Below are positions 1-11,869 of a stretch of 64,000 nt of DNA, in pieces. The first letter of the stretch is position 1; every line of letters starts with the position of its first letter. A program made the position numbers and the translations under genes. Below the pieces are notes generated by a model, which did not search any database, was not told the origin of the DNA, and saw nothing but the letters and a program-made list of their open reading frames with translations. The DNA comes from Megaleporinus macrocephalus (taxonomy: Eukaryota > Chordata > Actinopteri > Characiformes > Anostomidae), in NCBI GenBank assembly GCA_021613375.1, contig CM038711.1, forward strand, positions 19,994,694 through 20,058,693. The letters are read 5' to 3'.

Positions 1-3000
1 TACACAAAACAAATAATTCTCATAACAACTACACTTCTGTTTATCGCATAAACTTTATGAATGTGCCCACCCCCCTACCCCCCATCTTAAGGGATTGATA
101 AAAAGTGGCCCCATAAAAGTGTTGAAATCGGATTCATAATATTTGATAATTAGTCCACCTCTAGATGGTATAATAGAGTGTTTTTTTGTTATGTGTCCTA
201 ATTTCCCCCATTCAGTCCCTCCCATCAGCCATGTGAGCAAACACCACTGCCACCAACAAAAGCTTTATTGGCTTCAAAGCAGGTGGACGCAACACGCAAA
301 ACACCTTTGTCTCTGTTTCTCACATGCACCTGAGCCTGACCGCTGGAGCACAGAAGCTTTAGATTAGTGTTTTGTCCTCTGAGCTGTGTAGTCAAAACAG
401 GGAACGGGGTGTTACACTGTGAGACTGGCAAAGCAGGTCAGCAGCCTGAACACGGTACCTGCTACCTGCTGTTAGCGTGCAGTTTCTCTGCCCAGGTTTC
501 TGTGTTGTGCTGTGATTGTGGAGATTTGTAGGTGGAGTAAATAGAAGTTAGAAGAAACAGCAACAAGATGGTGATTAGAGTGAGGTTTAACAGGCGCACA
601 GGCACTGTTATCAGACAGTGAGATCAGACTGGACGGACGGTCGTCATGCTGGGAGACGGGGCTGAGTCAGACGGAGATGGGTGTTTTCGCCCTTCTTGGC
701 TATAGTGAGTGCGCGGTGTGACGCACACACCTGAAAGCTCATATGTCGAAAACAAGAATGTCACACATCAGATGAAAACACAGCCCTTTTGTGGGGACAC
801 TTAACAATTAAGGAGCATGTTTAGTGCGGAAACAATCTGAATTGGAAACTTTAAAAAGGTTTTAATGGGGCTTGCTGAGCATGTTCAAGTGTTGGGACTT
901 ATTGTGTGTTTGACACCCAGTGATGACACAGTCATCTTTAAATGAGAGTCCAAGAATCGGCTTTGCTCTCTCTGGTGAGCAAAGATGGTCTTTCTTCAAC
1001 TCCAGTCTCTTAGCATACTGCTAGCCAATGTGCGTGTGTGTGTGTATGTAAGATGAAGTTACAAAACTAGCAGTTAATGTTCTCCTGCAAGTGCATGACA
1101 GCTTGGTAGCATGATGTGATAGAGAAACCTAACTAGCATAACTTAATTACATTAAGGACAAAAAGTAGTTAAAAATTAAAAAGGCTCTTTACATATCACT
1201 TTTAAAAAATGGTTTTTTAATAGGCTCTCTAGGCAGCCAAGAGCAATTCAAAGAAATGTTTTGCCACCTTGATTTGGAAGTTTCTCATATTACTAGACAT
1301 GTATAAACAGGACAGATTCTTCAAAAGTAAAGTGATGGCTGAAGTACTTTGGAAGGAGGAGGCTACTCACTGGAAATAGAGCATAGAGTATTTTCAGAGA
1401 GACTTTTTTCAATCAAAAAGGAAAAAGCAATACGCTTCAGTTGACGTGAGCTACTTAACACAAAGAACAATAGTGGCCCGCTCTAGTTTCAAGAATATAT
1501 GGGTTGTGTTTGCTACAGGCAAGACCAAACTTGAGCACTAACAGCAGGCCATGAGAGAAAATGGAATAAAGAGAAAGAGGAATGGAATTAATTCTCAGTG
1601 TGTACATTTGTATGAAGGATTGGGGATATGAAAGAAAAGAAAAAATGAAGGAATTGAGAAGCGCACACCTCGGTTTGTACATGATTCCTTCTGCAAGTCT
1701 AGGCACATTGCTTTGCTCCTGCTTGCCTGTGGTCCACTTACCGGAGCATTCCTAAGCTCCTATCCACCTCCTCCATTACTCCACATTCCACCCTGTCATA
1801 GAGCTCTCTCTTACAACATACCATAAAACACACACATACACACACCTGGCATGCACGTCACACACACTGTACAAACTCCTCTGAAGCAAGTCATCCAGAC
1901 AAAGCCAGACAAAACCAAAAACACCCCAACGAAGGCACCAAAACCTTCACTGGCGATTCCCAGCCTCAGTAACCCTGAAAGCAACATAAACACACTCCTA
2001 CACCAACCTACACACTCTACAGAGGAGTGAATGATCATGTCCTCCTTCAGGCGACAGAAAAACAAAAGCCTGCTCTCCAGGCCCTCCTTTCCGGCTAGGT
2101 GAGTGTGTGTCACTGGTAAGTAAACAGCTCAGATTCTTGTAGCTACAGGCTATAGTCAAGTGCTGGCTCGCTGCCCACTTGCAGCGGGCTTACTTGACTG
2201 ACGCATCGCTTGTATATGGTCAAAACATATCCCTGTAAGCCTTTAAAAACCGGCAGTGCATGTTAGAACATAAGGGCAGCACAAGATTTGCTAACACAGA
2301 CATGGATTTATTTTTTACTCATAAACACAAAGAAACAGTTTGTAACATTAACAAGGCATTATCACAAGCCTTTAATTGTTTGGTTTAAATGGCTTGTGGC
2401 TATAAGCCTTGAAGTTTTTGCAAAAGAATGCAGAGCTTTACTCAGGTAGCATCAAAAATGATGATTTTCGAACGGTAGTACACACATCACATGTAAGCTA
2501 CATGAAAACTGTACAGAGTGAAGACTGTAGAGGACAACAAGGATACAGCATAAAGAATAAAACATTTTCATCCTCAGCCTTAAGTGGAAATCTTTATCGT
2601 GGCGTAATCGCGTCCAGAATTCTGCTGTTTCCAGGCAATAAATCCAAAAATGTCAGGCTCTCACAGGACTACAGTGATTCCTCTCTGGCTCAGAGCATCA
2701 CTGTGACCTCAGTCCAACATTCCAGTGGTTCAGTAGCACCAAGGAGGCCAGGAACAAAGGATCACGATACAAAGACAGGAAAAAGCTCGAGCCCTTGGTG
2801 TTGAAAAACAGCTTTACTGGTAAAAAGACAACTGTCTAGAAAGTAGCTCTTTACGTTGTGTTGTTGACCAGCCCTGAATATGTTGACAGATCCCTCTTAC
2901 GCTGAGGTACTATTAGACATATTACAACACAACTATTCCAACGTTACAGAGCTCTGAACAGCATTAACCTCAGTCTCTTCCAGGTAAACAGCAATGTGAG

Positions 3001-4300
3001 TCACATGCTGCATGCTCCGAGTTAACATGAAAGGGAAGCCCTACAGTGATGGCAGCATAAAAAGTCACCGTAGGGGCCATAGCTTCTACATTAGCTTTGC
3101 CCCAGCAGAAGTGCTCTCATCAGATCGCTTATCAGAGCTTTCACTGTCACTCTTTCTATCTGGGAGTTAAGAGAGAAGTTATACAAGAGATGGAGACAGA
3201 TTTGAACAAATAAAGATTGAGAGATATAAAGAGATGTGATGAACATTGAACACATGCACTGCATAAACTTTACATCAACATAATTATTGCCAGCAGTAAG
3301 TAAACTGTGTCTGTGTATCTCATTTCATTAACATGGAAGTGATGTACACATTTAATTTGATGTATGGATCAATCAGGCAGTGGAAGAAATGGACTGTCCA
3401 CCGTTTTGAGGTCTGCTGTCTGAACTGAGCCTGACCAGCCTAACCATCAGCCCACAACTGACTGGATTTTGGATCTGGTTTGGGCTCATTTGTGTTCTAT
3501 TATTTTACTAATAATTTCAAGCACTCACACATTTTCTTATATGTGAATTCTTTCTTTCTCTCTCTATATATCACTTCCTCTCACTATAGTATAGTCTATG
3601 CAATACCATACATTCTAGCTAACAGTCAGAAACCTGGCTAAAAAAGAGAACAGTTTAAAATTACATAGATAATACATAGACATAGAGTCATATGTGGATT
3701 CTCATTGTGGAAACATTATGGCCTGTGATGTTGTCTCTTCAGTGACACACTGACCATGGATGCAGTCGTTTCACAGCAGTCTGGCTTTGGATCTGGTTCG
3801 GGTTTTTAAGTTACCAGGGCAGGTTTAGCCTGCTTGGGTTGAGTCTCATTGGTCATAGTTATGAGTTGTGCTCAGGGTTAAATTTCTTGCCCAGCCTTCT
3901 ACCTAGCTCCATAACTATACAACTTAATTCCATCTTTCTCTACACAGATATGCACTGTGGCCTCTCACTAGAAACATTATTCTTGGTGGTGAACTTTAAC
4001 TTATAGAAGCACACCTTCTGGTGATAAACACATTAGCGACACTGGAACAATCCCTTTGTTTGTACACCTGCCCCGGTTGGTATTGGTGTTTAAGAGTTAG
4101 CAAGCTAGCTGTATCTCTCTGTCCTAACCATGTTGCCCTACAGAAGTCTTAGTTTTTAGTCTGCTCTAGTTAGATTACAAGCCGCTGAACACTGTCAAAC
4201 TTTACAACATCCACGCCACTCCTTTATTAACCCATTCCAGTGTGCTCAAAGGTCATGCTAACCCACCTGCCAATCCCTCCTAAGCAAACCTAAGGCCTAT
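1..4300. other. non-coding stretch, no gene recognised
   Basis: A+T-rich single-copy-looking DNA with stops in all frames every few dozen codons. The longest open frame (about 130 codons near 2.4 to 2.8 kb, plus strand) has no domain I recognise and no convincing splice sites. An NF-E2/AP-1-like GCTGAGTCA lies at 661-669. Short CA and TG runs occur near 1030 and 1830. If the minus-strand first exons described below are real, this stretch is intron or contains their downstream exons, which I could not pick out. Confidence 0.5.
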
Positions 4301-4700
4301 CCTATGAGTCATCATTCTGGGAAGCACATCCTTTATTGTGTATTTTACCATCTTCTGCCCAAGACCTTTGTTTTCTATAGAAAACCGACTTAAACCAATA
4401 CCAGACCAGCACGGAAATGGACCGTCTATCTTGTAGTGCTGTCATTACCACCACCAACTATTAGGGGACGAGGAACAGGCTGTGTCTGTAGAGGGGGCAG
4501 GGGGAATTCCACCCTCTTTTACCCCAGAGGGTGGGCGTGAGTCAAGGGTGAGTCAGTGGTCCACTGCAGGAGTTTAGAAGAAAAGCCTCTCTTTCTGTCT
4601 CCCTCGTTCTCTCATTAAGGTCCACTTCTCAGGGGCCTCACTCACTGCCAGCATGAGCCAGCACTCTTTATTTAGATGCTGATTCAGGATCAGCCCTATG
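4300..4700. promoter_or_regulatory. candidate enhancer with AP-1 cluster
   Basis: Three perfect TGAGTCA sites are present, at 4305-4311, 4538-4544 and 4549-4555. The last two start exactly 11 bp apart, about one helical turn. Just beside them is a perfect 9-bp inverted repeat (CCACCCTCT at 4509-4517, AGAGGGTGG at 4526-4534) with an 8-nt loop. TGAGTCA is the consensus for FOS/JUN (AP-1) dimers. That this block is an enhancer is inference from the clustering. It lies about 1.4 kb past the candidate proximal first exon in the direction of transcription. Confidence 0.4.
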
Positions 4701-5890
4701 AGCCAAGTTCCATCAGCTGAGGGTGATTTGAATTAGTGAATCCTATTGTGCCCATCTACCCAGATTTACTTATTCTGACCAAGAACTCAAAAAGCTCAAC
4801 AAAAACCTTGAGAAGCTACTTGTGCTAATACAGAATAGCAGGAACAAAAGCTTCACAGTTATAAAGTGGGGAAAAAAAACTTACATGAATATAAATAACT
4901 TCAAAGGCCTAAATTTAGGACTAACTCTTAATTTAGACCAAAGCTTTCCACTGTTAAGAAACACGTTTGATTCCAGACATGCAAAGAAAGCTCTCTTCTT
5001 TCAAGCAAAAAATAATTAAAAATGGCAGCAATCTTACATGAATTTTAAGCTGTAGAAGATTTACAGAAGAGAAAATTTTCCACAGTATGTTCCGGTCTTG
5101 TTGGGGAATATCCCAGGGCCACGCAGGGGGTCAACTTCAGAGAGCGAAGTTTTCTCAGACAGAAATAAAGGTCCGGCCCAGTTCTTGCTTCCAAATACCA
5201 AAGCCCTGTGTCATTCCTGCCCTTACAAGCTGACTGTGTGCCAACACTTTCAAACAATAGCAAGTAACGGATGCCGCTTGCCAAGACTCCGGCCTGGCCT
5301 CTGCAATCCATTTCTCTCTTTCTCTTTCTCCCTGCGCGCCCCTCCATAATAAAACCTTAATCTTTCAACTTTCTCCTGACTCAGCAGTGCTGTGCCTCCA
5401 TGGCTCCGGTTCCACTCTTCCAGCTCTGCACACACACACACACATTCACACACTCTTTGCTCAGAAAGCACTCCGACTCAGTACTCCAGAAAAAACGGGT
5501 ACAAAAAAACAAAAAGCAGAGCGCACTTTAGTCTAGGCTCTAACTGTGAACTACTATGAAAGGGCTGAACATGTCTACAAGTTTTCCATTTTACTTCTTC
5601 TGACAAGTCTTTTTCCAACTCCTAATATGTTGGCTTTTACAGCCAGACTGTACCGAGAAAGCATACAGCCGTTTACAAATCCCACAATACACAAGCGCCG
5701 AATACAGACAAAACACACACACACAGACCTCCAGCTGAGTAACAGCAAAGAGCCAGGAGTTTAGAGTTCTTTTCACTGCTCTCTGGCTCTTCAGGCTCCT
5801 CCACAGCTGGAATGTTCCACACAGTCAACTCAGAGCAGTCACACAGCACTGAGGACAGTATACAAACACATATGTGATCCATACACTCAC
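4700..5890. other. non-coding, flank of candidate first exon
   Basis: No gene recognised. A TGACTCAGCA at 5377-5386 reads TGCTGAGTCA on the minus strand, which matches the NF-E2/MARE consensus. A short CA run lies near 5412-5434. Under the gene model below this is the start of the intron that follows the proximal first exon on the minus strand. Confidence 0.4.
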
Positions 5891-5902
5891 CAGATAGTTC
5901 AT
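5891..5902 (-). CDS. candidate proximal first coding exon, 4 codons (M-N-Y-L)
   Basis: On the minus strand an ATG at 5902 with A at -3 opens four codons, ATG AAC TAT CTG. It runs into a strong splice donor, CTG|GTGAGT, with the intron starting at 5890. An in-frame TGA lies upstream, so the ATG is the first in its frame. The exon ends in phase 0, as does the exon at 58180-58191, so both could splice to the same downstream exon. A different reading is that 5891-5960 is a 70-bp internal exon. In that case an AG at 5962-5961 follows a T-rich tract and a run of nine G, the frame enters in phase 0, and it encodes a Ser/Asp-rich segment ending W-I-P-S-D-S-D-S-G-A-E-N-E-L-S. A G-run directly before the acceptor is unusual, which makes me favour the first-exon reading. 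Protein family not recognised. Confidence 0.35.
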
Positions 5903-6147
5903 TTTCAGCTCCGCTGTCTGAGTCGCTGGGAATCCAGACGGCTCTCAACGGCCCCAAGATCTGTCCCCCCCCCAAAAAAAAGAAAAGAAAAAGACCCCTC
6001 AGGGCAGCCACCTCCAGTCTCTAACTTCCACTTGCTGTCTGTGTCGGGCAAGAAAGGAAAAAGTCACAAAGTCACAACAGACGGGCGCGCATAGTCCTAT
6101 TCCGTGATCTCACAGGCCAAGAATGAGTCTGTCCCTTCTCTCTCACT

Positions 6148-6182
<35 letters not shown>

Positions 6183-6340
6183 TTCTGTCTGTCCTTTGCT
6201 CTTTCTCTGGCTCCCTCCCTCTCTGCCTCTCTCTCGCTCTCAGCCTAGAGGAGGGCGGTCAGACTGTGCTGTAACCTGACACCCTCCCAGTTCCTGTTCA
6301 ATCCTGGCATTCCCTCGTCTGCTTTCTGATTGGCCGAGAA
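5903..6340 (-). promoter_or_regulatory. candidate proximal promoter and 5' leader
   Basis: Reading the minus strand, an inverted CCAAT box (ATTGG on plus, 6329-6333) is followed by a long GA-rich stretch (plus-strand CT repeats about 6136-6240), then about 200 bp of mixed leader down to the ATG at 5902. A short upstream ORF (ATGCGCGCC and on to TGA) sits near 6090. Moderate CpG content near 6080-6110 supports a promoter. No TATA box was seen. The transcription start cannot be placed from sequence alone. If the CCAAT box sits at about -80, the start would be near 6250. Confidence 0.3.
6136..6240. repeat. CT-rich microsatellite
   Basis: A nearly pure (CT)n core spans about 6149-6172 and continues as interrupted CTTT/CTCT/CCCT pyrimidine sequence to about 6240. 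It would lie within the GA-rich leader or promoter of the candidate proximal exon on the minus strand. Confidence 0.85.
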
Positions 6341-7734
6341 GGTTCTTCTTATGTTAATGCTACTCCCCCCTCCATCCTTTGCCTGTAAGGAATGTTTAAG
6401 GAGCCTCCATGTAGACCTGCGAGGGGAAACAGACATTAGTTTTTCTTCCCCCTCGTACACACACACACACCTCCCCCACTACTACATTGTCCACATCTTT
6501 TCCTTTAATCTCCTAAAATTCCTGCCTTTTCTTCACTGTTTTCTTTCTTGCTGCCTTTTTCCATAGCAGGTTTGTCTCTTCTACAACTCTTCCAATCTAC
6601 TTCCAGCTGTTAACAATCTTTAACTGTAACAAAATACAAATTTAACTGGCTCTAGATTAGATCAATTTCAAAAACAATAACAATTATATGTAGATGTATG
6701 TACTCAAGCCATAAATAATTGGACAGTTCTCATTTTTGTTTAACTATTCACCAACACATTGGATTAATTGTTTCAGTTGCAGAATGTCAGCTCTTACTGG
6801 AGGCTCTTTACCAATTACTCACGGACACCACTCAACAAGGAATGTAACTGAACATCCAGTCAGAATTCTTTATCTAAGTTTAAAAAATTAATGAATGAAT
6901 AAAATCCCAGAAATGAGTGTCAGTGTAGTGACTTTAGTGTCAGATGTTTAGAAGTCTCTCTGTGCTCTGTGCTTGAGTTCACATTGTCTTGAAAAGACAA
7001 ATATCTGTGCATGACATCACTGTCAACTCTCACACAAGGGAGGGAGCTGGTCAGGAGGTCAAGCTGGGTCCACCTTGTTCAGAATCAATACTGGGAATGG
7101 ACAGGAAAACTCAAATGCTTTTGGATTGAGGCATACGGTATACCTAGTCTCAGAGAGAGTGAGTGTGAAAGAGTTGCGACAGTTTAGATGTATGCCTTAT
7201 GTCACTTCCATGCCATCATCCCAGAGTCCAGTGAGGTCAGAGGTGAGAGAGCAGACGGGGACTCGCTTCACTCAAACAGATCTAAGATCAGCACTGACAC
7301 ATTTCAATGACATTTCAAACCAGTTTGCATCTTTAATTCACTGATGTATGTCAAATAACTAAAATAACAGTAGTACAATAGCAGCAGCTTGTGCCTTTAC
7401 CTGTTTCTATAGTGTGTAGCAGTCATACAGTGCTAGAAACTACTTTGAAAATATAAAACAGCAACAACACGATTTGAGGGAAGCCAGCATTGATTTAGAC
7501 ATAAAGTTTGGGCAGTGCTGCCTGGTGGGGTATAAACCTCTATTACTTAGCTACATTAAGCCTTGTAGCTCCAGCACAAAGCTGAACAAGTACGCTCCAG
7601 CTGCAGTACAGGGAAGACCAAACTATCACTTTAGTTGTAATTTCAGTTTCCAACTGGGCTATAAGAAAAGTGGATATTGATCAGGAAAAGCGGAAACTGC
7701 TAACCAAAGAGCAGTGATTCAACTGGAATTGAAG
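6341..7734. other. non-coding, nothing recognised
   Basis: A+T-rich sequence without a recognisable exon, RNA or transposon end. Short open frames are not supported by codon-like composition or splice signals. Confidence 0.5.
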
Positions 7735-8270
7735 GGCTATGAATTAAAGAGCATGGCTGATGGCACATCAAAAAGCTTCCCCTACCCATTTAATATGCTC
7801 TGGAAATCCGCAGCCCTTATCTTTACATAGCGGCTGCCTCTTTGGGCCGAGGGAGGCTGTGTCTCATCTCCATGGCAATTGAGCTGCACTTCATCTCACG
7901 CTAAGGCACGGTTACTAGAAGAGATTTGGGTGCACTCACACCCCCCTCACACACAGACACACACATTTTCTCCTGGGATGTTAGTGATAGGCTCTTGCTC
8001 TCTCCGTCTCTGTCAGAAAACTAAGCCGAAGTGCATTTGGAGCTGTCTTTAAGAGTTTGTGTGTGTGCACGTGTGGATTGTGTCACCGCAGAGATCAGTC
8101 TATCACATCAGGCACCATTTCAATTAGCACCCCTCCTCCGGCCTTCATCCATCACCTAATGAGCCCCGTCACCTACCGGGACCTGCTAACCACACCCCTC
8201 AACCACTCGGCTACTGACAGCGCAGATAAACCTCCCTTAAAAAGCTGCCACCATCCATGACAACGATGCA
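7735..8270. promoter_or_regulatory. candidate conserved regulatory block
   Basis: Two patches, about 7735-7960 and 8080-8270, read like vertebrate conserved non-coding elements. They have balanced base composition and few simple repeats, with dense motifs such as TTTAATATG, CTTATCTTTACA (GATA-like), CCATGGCAATTGAG, TTCAATTAGCACCCC and ACCTAATGAGCCCCG. A short CA/TG-rich gap separates them. No open frame is shared across both. The call is inference from motif content. Confidence 0.3.
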
Positions 8271-10484
8271 AATTACGAACACCTTGGCTGTGTTGCATAT
8301 GCGTGCAGCATTCTGACAAAGTTTTAAATAACGACAATTTGTGCAGCGTGTGCATTTATATGTGTACTAGTGCACTGCACTGTCCCTGAATCAGCACCTA
8401 GGCTCTTATCATTAACAGTACTGGAATATGTTTTCAGTACTGATGTCAGATGTATTGCAGAGGAGAGCCAGAAAAAATCTTTTCCAAATTTCTAAAAAAC
8501 TAAGCATTACAAGAGCACTGTGTAAAATGTAAGTGGATCTATTCCCAGAAATGGATTTTAATATACACGACTGCATTTTCCTGTAACGTTGTTTTCGTTT
8601 TGCTTTATATCTACATAGCAGTGGGTTGGCTTCCATCGGAGACGGCCATGTAGAGCCACAAACACTGCAACAGTAGCCCAGAATGGACAAACTATACATT
8701 GTCTGTCTGTCTTTTCATGTTTTTACATTGAAGTGGCAGCTTGAAATTGGTGGTGCTATAGCACTGACTGGAAGATAAATAAAGAAGAATCCTTGTGGAC
8801 TGTTGCACATGTTTATCAATAGCCTAAAACTCCAGGTAGGATATTATCCAGTAAGGATTATTACTCCTCACCAAAAAATACTACTGTCTTATTTGCCACC
8901 CACTTGCTGTCATTCCACCTTAAATGGAATTCTAAAATGGTACTATGACGTACTCTAACTGCATTAAAGAATAGCGTTTTGTTTGCCTAAACCAGATCAT
9001 CAGTGGAATTAATAACATTCAGCTGAGCGAATACGGAATCAATATTGAAACACTGAGTTAGTACACTATACAAATAATATAAGTATTTTAGCTCGGTAGG
9101 TAGAATAAATTCCTAGGACACAATCTAGTGTTTCAGTTGTGTTGAATTTGGCTGACTTTCATCTAAAAGGCTTACAAAATGTGTAAAGTGACTATTTTGC
9201 TTTAAGTTCTCTGCTTTTTGCTGTGAGCACCATGTGTCTGAAAACACACTTCCACAGTTGTGACTCACACATTTTAACTTGTAAGTCACAACTGGTTAAA
9301 AACAAAACTATCCCAAAAACATGATTTTTGTTTATTAGCAACCGTGCCACATTTCTGGTTTAAACATGCCAAAGCAAGTTCAAAACCAAGACAATTTGGA
9401 ATTTGTATTTAGCGTATTTGTGAAACTATAAAACGTGTATTTCATATGAGTATTCTATTGTGTACTAATATACACATACCAAAATCAGGTTGATAATCAT
9501 CAGGGAGCTTAACCGAACTGGATCTGTCTGGATCTGAATAGTTTTAAAACACACTAGAAAATGCTAAAAAAGTAAGCCAAAAAACAAACTTTGAGTTAGC
9601 AAACTAGTATATCTTACCTGAATTACTGCTTTATTATCTACGGAAACACAAATACTGTGAATCAGAACATCAGTAAATACTCAGCATTAAGGCACTCTAA
9701 GCAGATCTGGAGCAAAAACTGGAAAGATATATCCCTGATATTTATTGATTTTAAGCATATCGTCTAGCCTTTAGTCTACATACATGGTTCTGAGAGTTCT
9801 TGACCGCGTGTGCGTCTGTGTAACAGTGGGCTCATTGTGTCTGTATGGCCTGGTCCCCATTGGGTCAGGCTGCCAGAGAATTCCTCACACCTACGCACTA
9901 TCCTGCTCCATAGACACACTCTTACACTCAGTGCCCTCCTGCTTTTGTCCTGTTTAACCCCATGTCCAGCCTGGCAGGCCGTCCACGTCACTCAGGCCCC
10001 AACCGAGTCCTAGCCCGACCTGGTCCGACCCAGCCTCACCAGAACAGTGCCGGCATTCACTACAGCAGATGTGGGTCACTGTAGGAGAATATGGAAATCC
10101 CATTTGCGTCTGAATCCAGGTTATGCTGCTATTTTTCTCTCACTCGCTCCCAATATACCTCCTTCTGGATGTTTCTGCACTGGTCCGCTGAATTCCAGCT
10201 CAGTCTGCTAGAGACATTTCGGGGAGGTCAGTAGGGGCGGTAGTAGAGGCTGGATGTTACACTTAGATATTTAGCAACAATGTGTTTATTCAGAACAAAG
10301 AGCCACAGTGTGCTCTCGACAGAATCGGACACAAATTACACGTGGCCAAATAAACATGATCCATCATATAACCACGAATAGAGCCTTGGGCAAAAATGCT
10401 GGATTTAGTGTACAAGTTGCTCTGTTTTTACTTTTCCTACATCATTACTGGAGTCTCTGTTACAGAAGTCAAAGGGACACTTCC
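8271..10484. other. non-coding, nothing recognised except a short inverted repeat
   Basis: A+T-rich DNA. An 11-bp perfect inverted repeat (CAGTTGTGACT at 9255-9265, AGTCACAACTG at 9284-9294) with an 18-nt spacer is the only structured feature I noted. No RNA gene family is recognised for it. Confidence 0.45.
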
Positions 10485-10600
10485 CTTAACAATTAATGTA
10501 GGCTAAAGCTAATCAATTAGCATCATCCCATTTGCAAAGTGGTGCTAATGAGCTCCCACTGATTGCTTGATTGATTACTAGCACCGTCACAGACTTGAGT
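10485..10600. promoter_or_regulatory. candidate homeodomain-rich regulatory element
   Basis: Within about 90 bp there are CTAATCAATTAGC (10509-10521), TTTGCAAAG (10531-10539), GCTAATGAGCT (10544-10554) and TGATTGATTA (10568-10577). The last contains the PBX/HOX composite consensus TGATTGAT. Such tight packing of homeodomain and octamer-like motifs in otherwise ordinary intron is typical of conserved developmental enhancers. Function is inferred. Confidence 0.35.
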
Positions 10601-10617
10601 GACACATTCCTCTAAAG

Positions 10618-10971
10618 TAGTGGTGCGCCAATACTGAGAATCGGTATTGGTCCATATTGCTAATGTTCTGATACTGGTCAAAATCACTGGATCAGATATC
10701 AGAAGAAAAAAAATCTGAGTTTGATATGATCCAATAGCCTAAACTGTGGCACAAATGCTTAACCTTTGCACAAAGCTGCACTATAAATTTCATGTATTAC
10801 TATAGAAAGAATATGTGTTTCACAATTCGAGCACAACATTATTTTGATGGCTGGTTTAGGGAAGTGCATCCAGACAAACATAGTATTAACAGCTTAGTTC
10901 TTTAGGAGAGGAAAAGACAGTGTTGGACTGGTATCGGTATTGGACATGAAAAGCCACCCCTGCCTTACAGG
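10618..10971. mobile_element. hAT-like non-autonomous element, degraded
   Basis: The left end begins TAGTGGTGCGCCAATACTGA and soon reads ATCGGTATTGG. The right end carries GGTATCGGTATTGG followed by GCCACCCCTG. The two ends are inverted partners (ACCGATA/TATCGGT, CAGGGGTGG/TAGTGGTG). This 'gtggtgcgccgata' type terminus is common in fish hAT-superfamily MITEs. No clean target duplication is visible, so the boundaries are approximate. Confidence 0.45.
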
Positions 10972-11869
10972 TATTTAAAGGCCCCCCAAATAAGGTCGAG
11001 CAGCCCAGATGCCTTTTGCTTCTTTAGCTTGCAGTGGAGCTACGAGACTAAAATAAAACGAATGTTACCCAGAAATATTTTTCATTACTTGTCAGGTACA
11101 TTAACCTCGTAGCTCAGGCGCAAAACTAAAGCTACATTTGAGAACTACATTTGCAGTAAAAGAAAAAAAATGTGCAAATCAGATTTCTCAGTGAACCACG
11201 TATTTACACACAGTATCATTTGATACGTGTGACTTCTTTGATGGTCCATCACGGATGGTGTTGCTAATATGAAACTATTGTCAGAAGCACAGAGCACAAC
11301 ACTGACAGGCTCCTGGAGAGAATCCTTCCAGTCCGCTGCGACTTTGGTGACGGCGTGCGGCGCAAAACAATGCACATCCTTGTGTTCTGACATCCGCCCC
11401 CCAGGCCAACAGCAATATTCATGTAGCTTTGAAGGCCACGACAAGAAAGGCTCGCTTTCTTTGCTGGAGCTGTCAGTCCAGCTGCGAAGTCTGTCACTAG
11501 GGCTTTTAAACTGCTTATGATGGAGGAAGAAAATCCTCACGCGAGCTCTCTCGCACACACAAGTGCATACACACACAATCACATACGAGTCCACATTCGC
11601 AATGCATATAGCCATGCAAAAACACACAGAGTCACGCAAAAGCACACACAGCAACAGTTGCAGTGCGACCACTGCAGTCCTGCAGGATATTGGATCAAAG
11701 ATAGAGTGAGAGAGTTTTCCAAACTGGCAGTGTGCCCAAACCCCCTCCGGCGCCTTTCTGAGTCTTCCCTCTTCCAGCAGATAGCGGATAAGGCCTACTC
11801 TATCTGCTCAGCACAGGAAAAAACAAAAGCCTAGCCCTGCACCATACACGAAAATCACACAGCCTGTTT
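10972..11869. other. non-coding with scattered CA runs
   Basis: No gene recognised. Open frames of 80 to 175 codons occur on both strands at 11.15 to 11.83 kb, overlapping each other and low-complexity CA repeats. They have no recognisable domain and look like chance. Confidence 0.45.

Noticed and set aside
2409..2804. 131-codon plus-strand open frame
   Set aside because: No recognised domain, no splice signals or conserved composition. Length is within what chance gives in 64 kb.
5673..6011. 112-codon minus-strand frame starting at GTG
   Set aside because: It has no ATG start and runs through a donor site. Only the part at 5891-5960 or 5891-5902 has exon-like signals.
9255..9294. microRNA hairpin
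   Set aside because: The stem is only 11 bp with an 18-nt spacer, too short for a pre-miRNA.
11145..11672. 175-codon minus-strand open frame
   Set aside because: It overlaps equally open frames on the plus strand and includes CA-repeat-derived Cys/Val runs.
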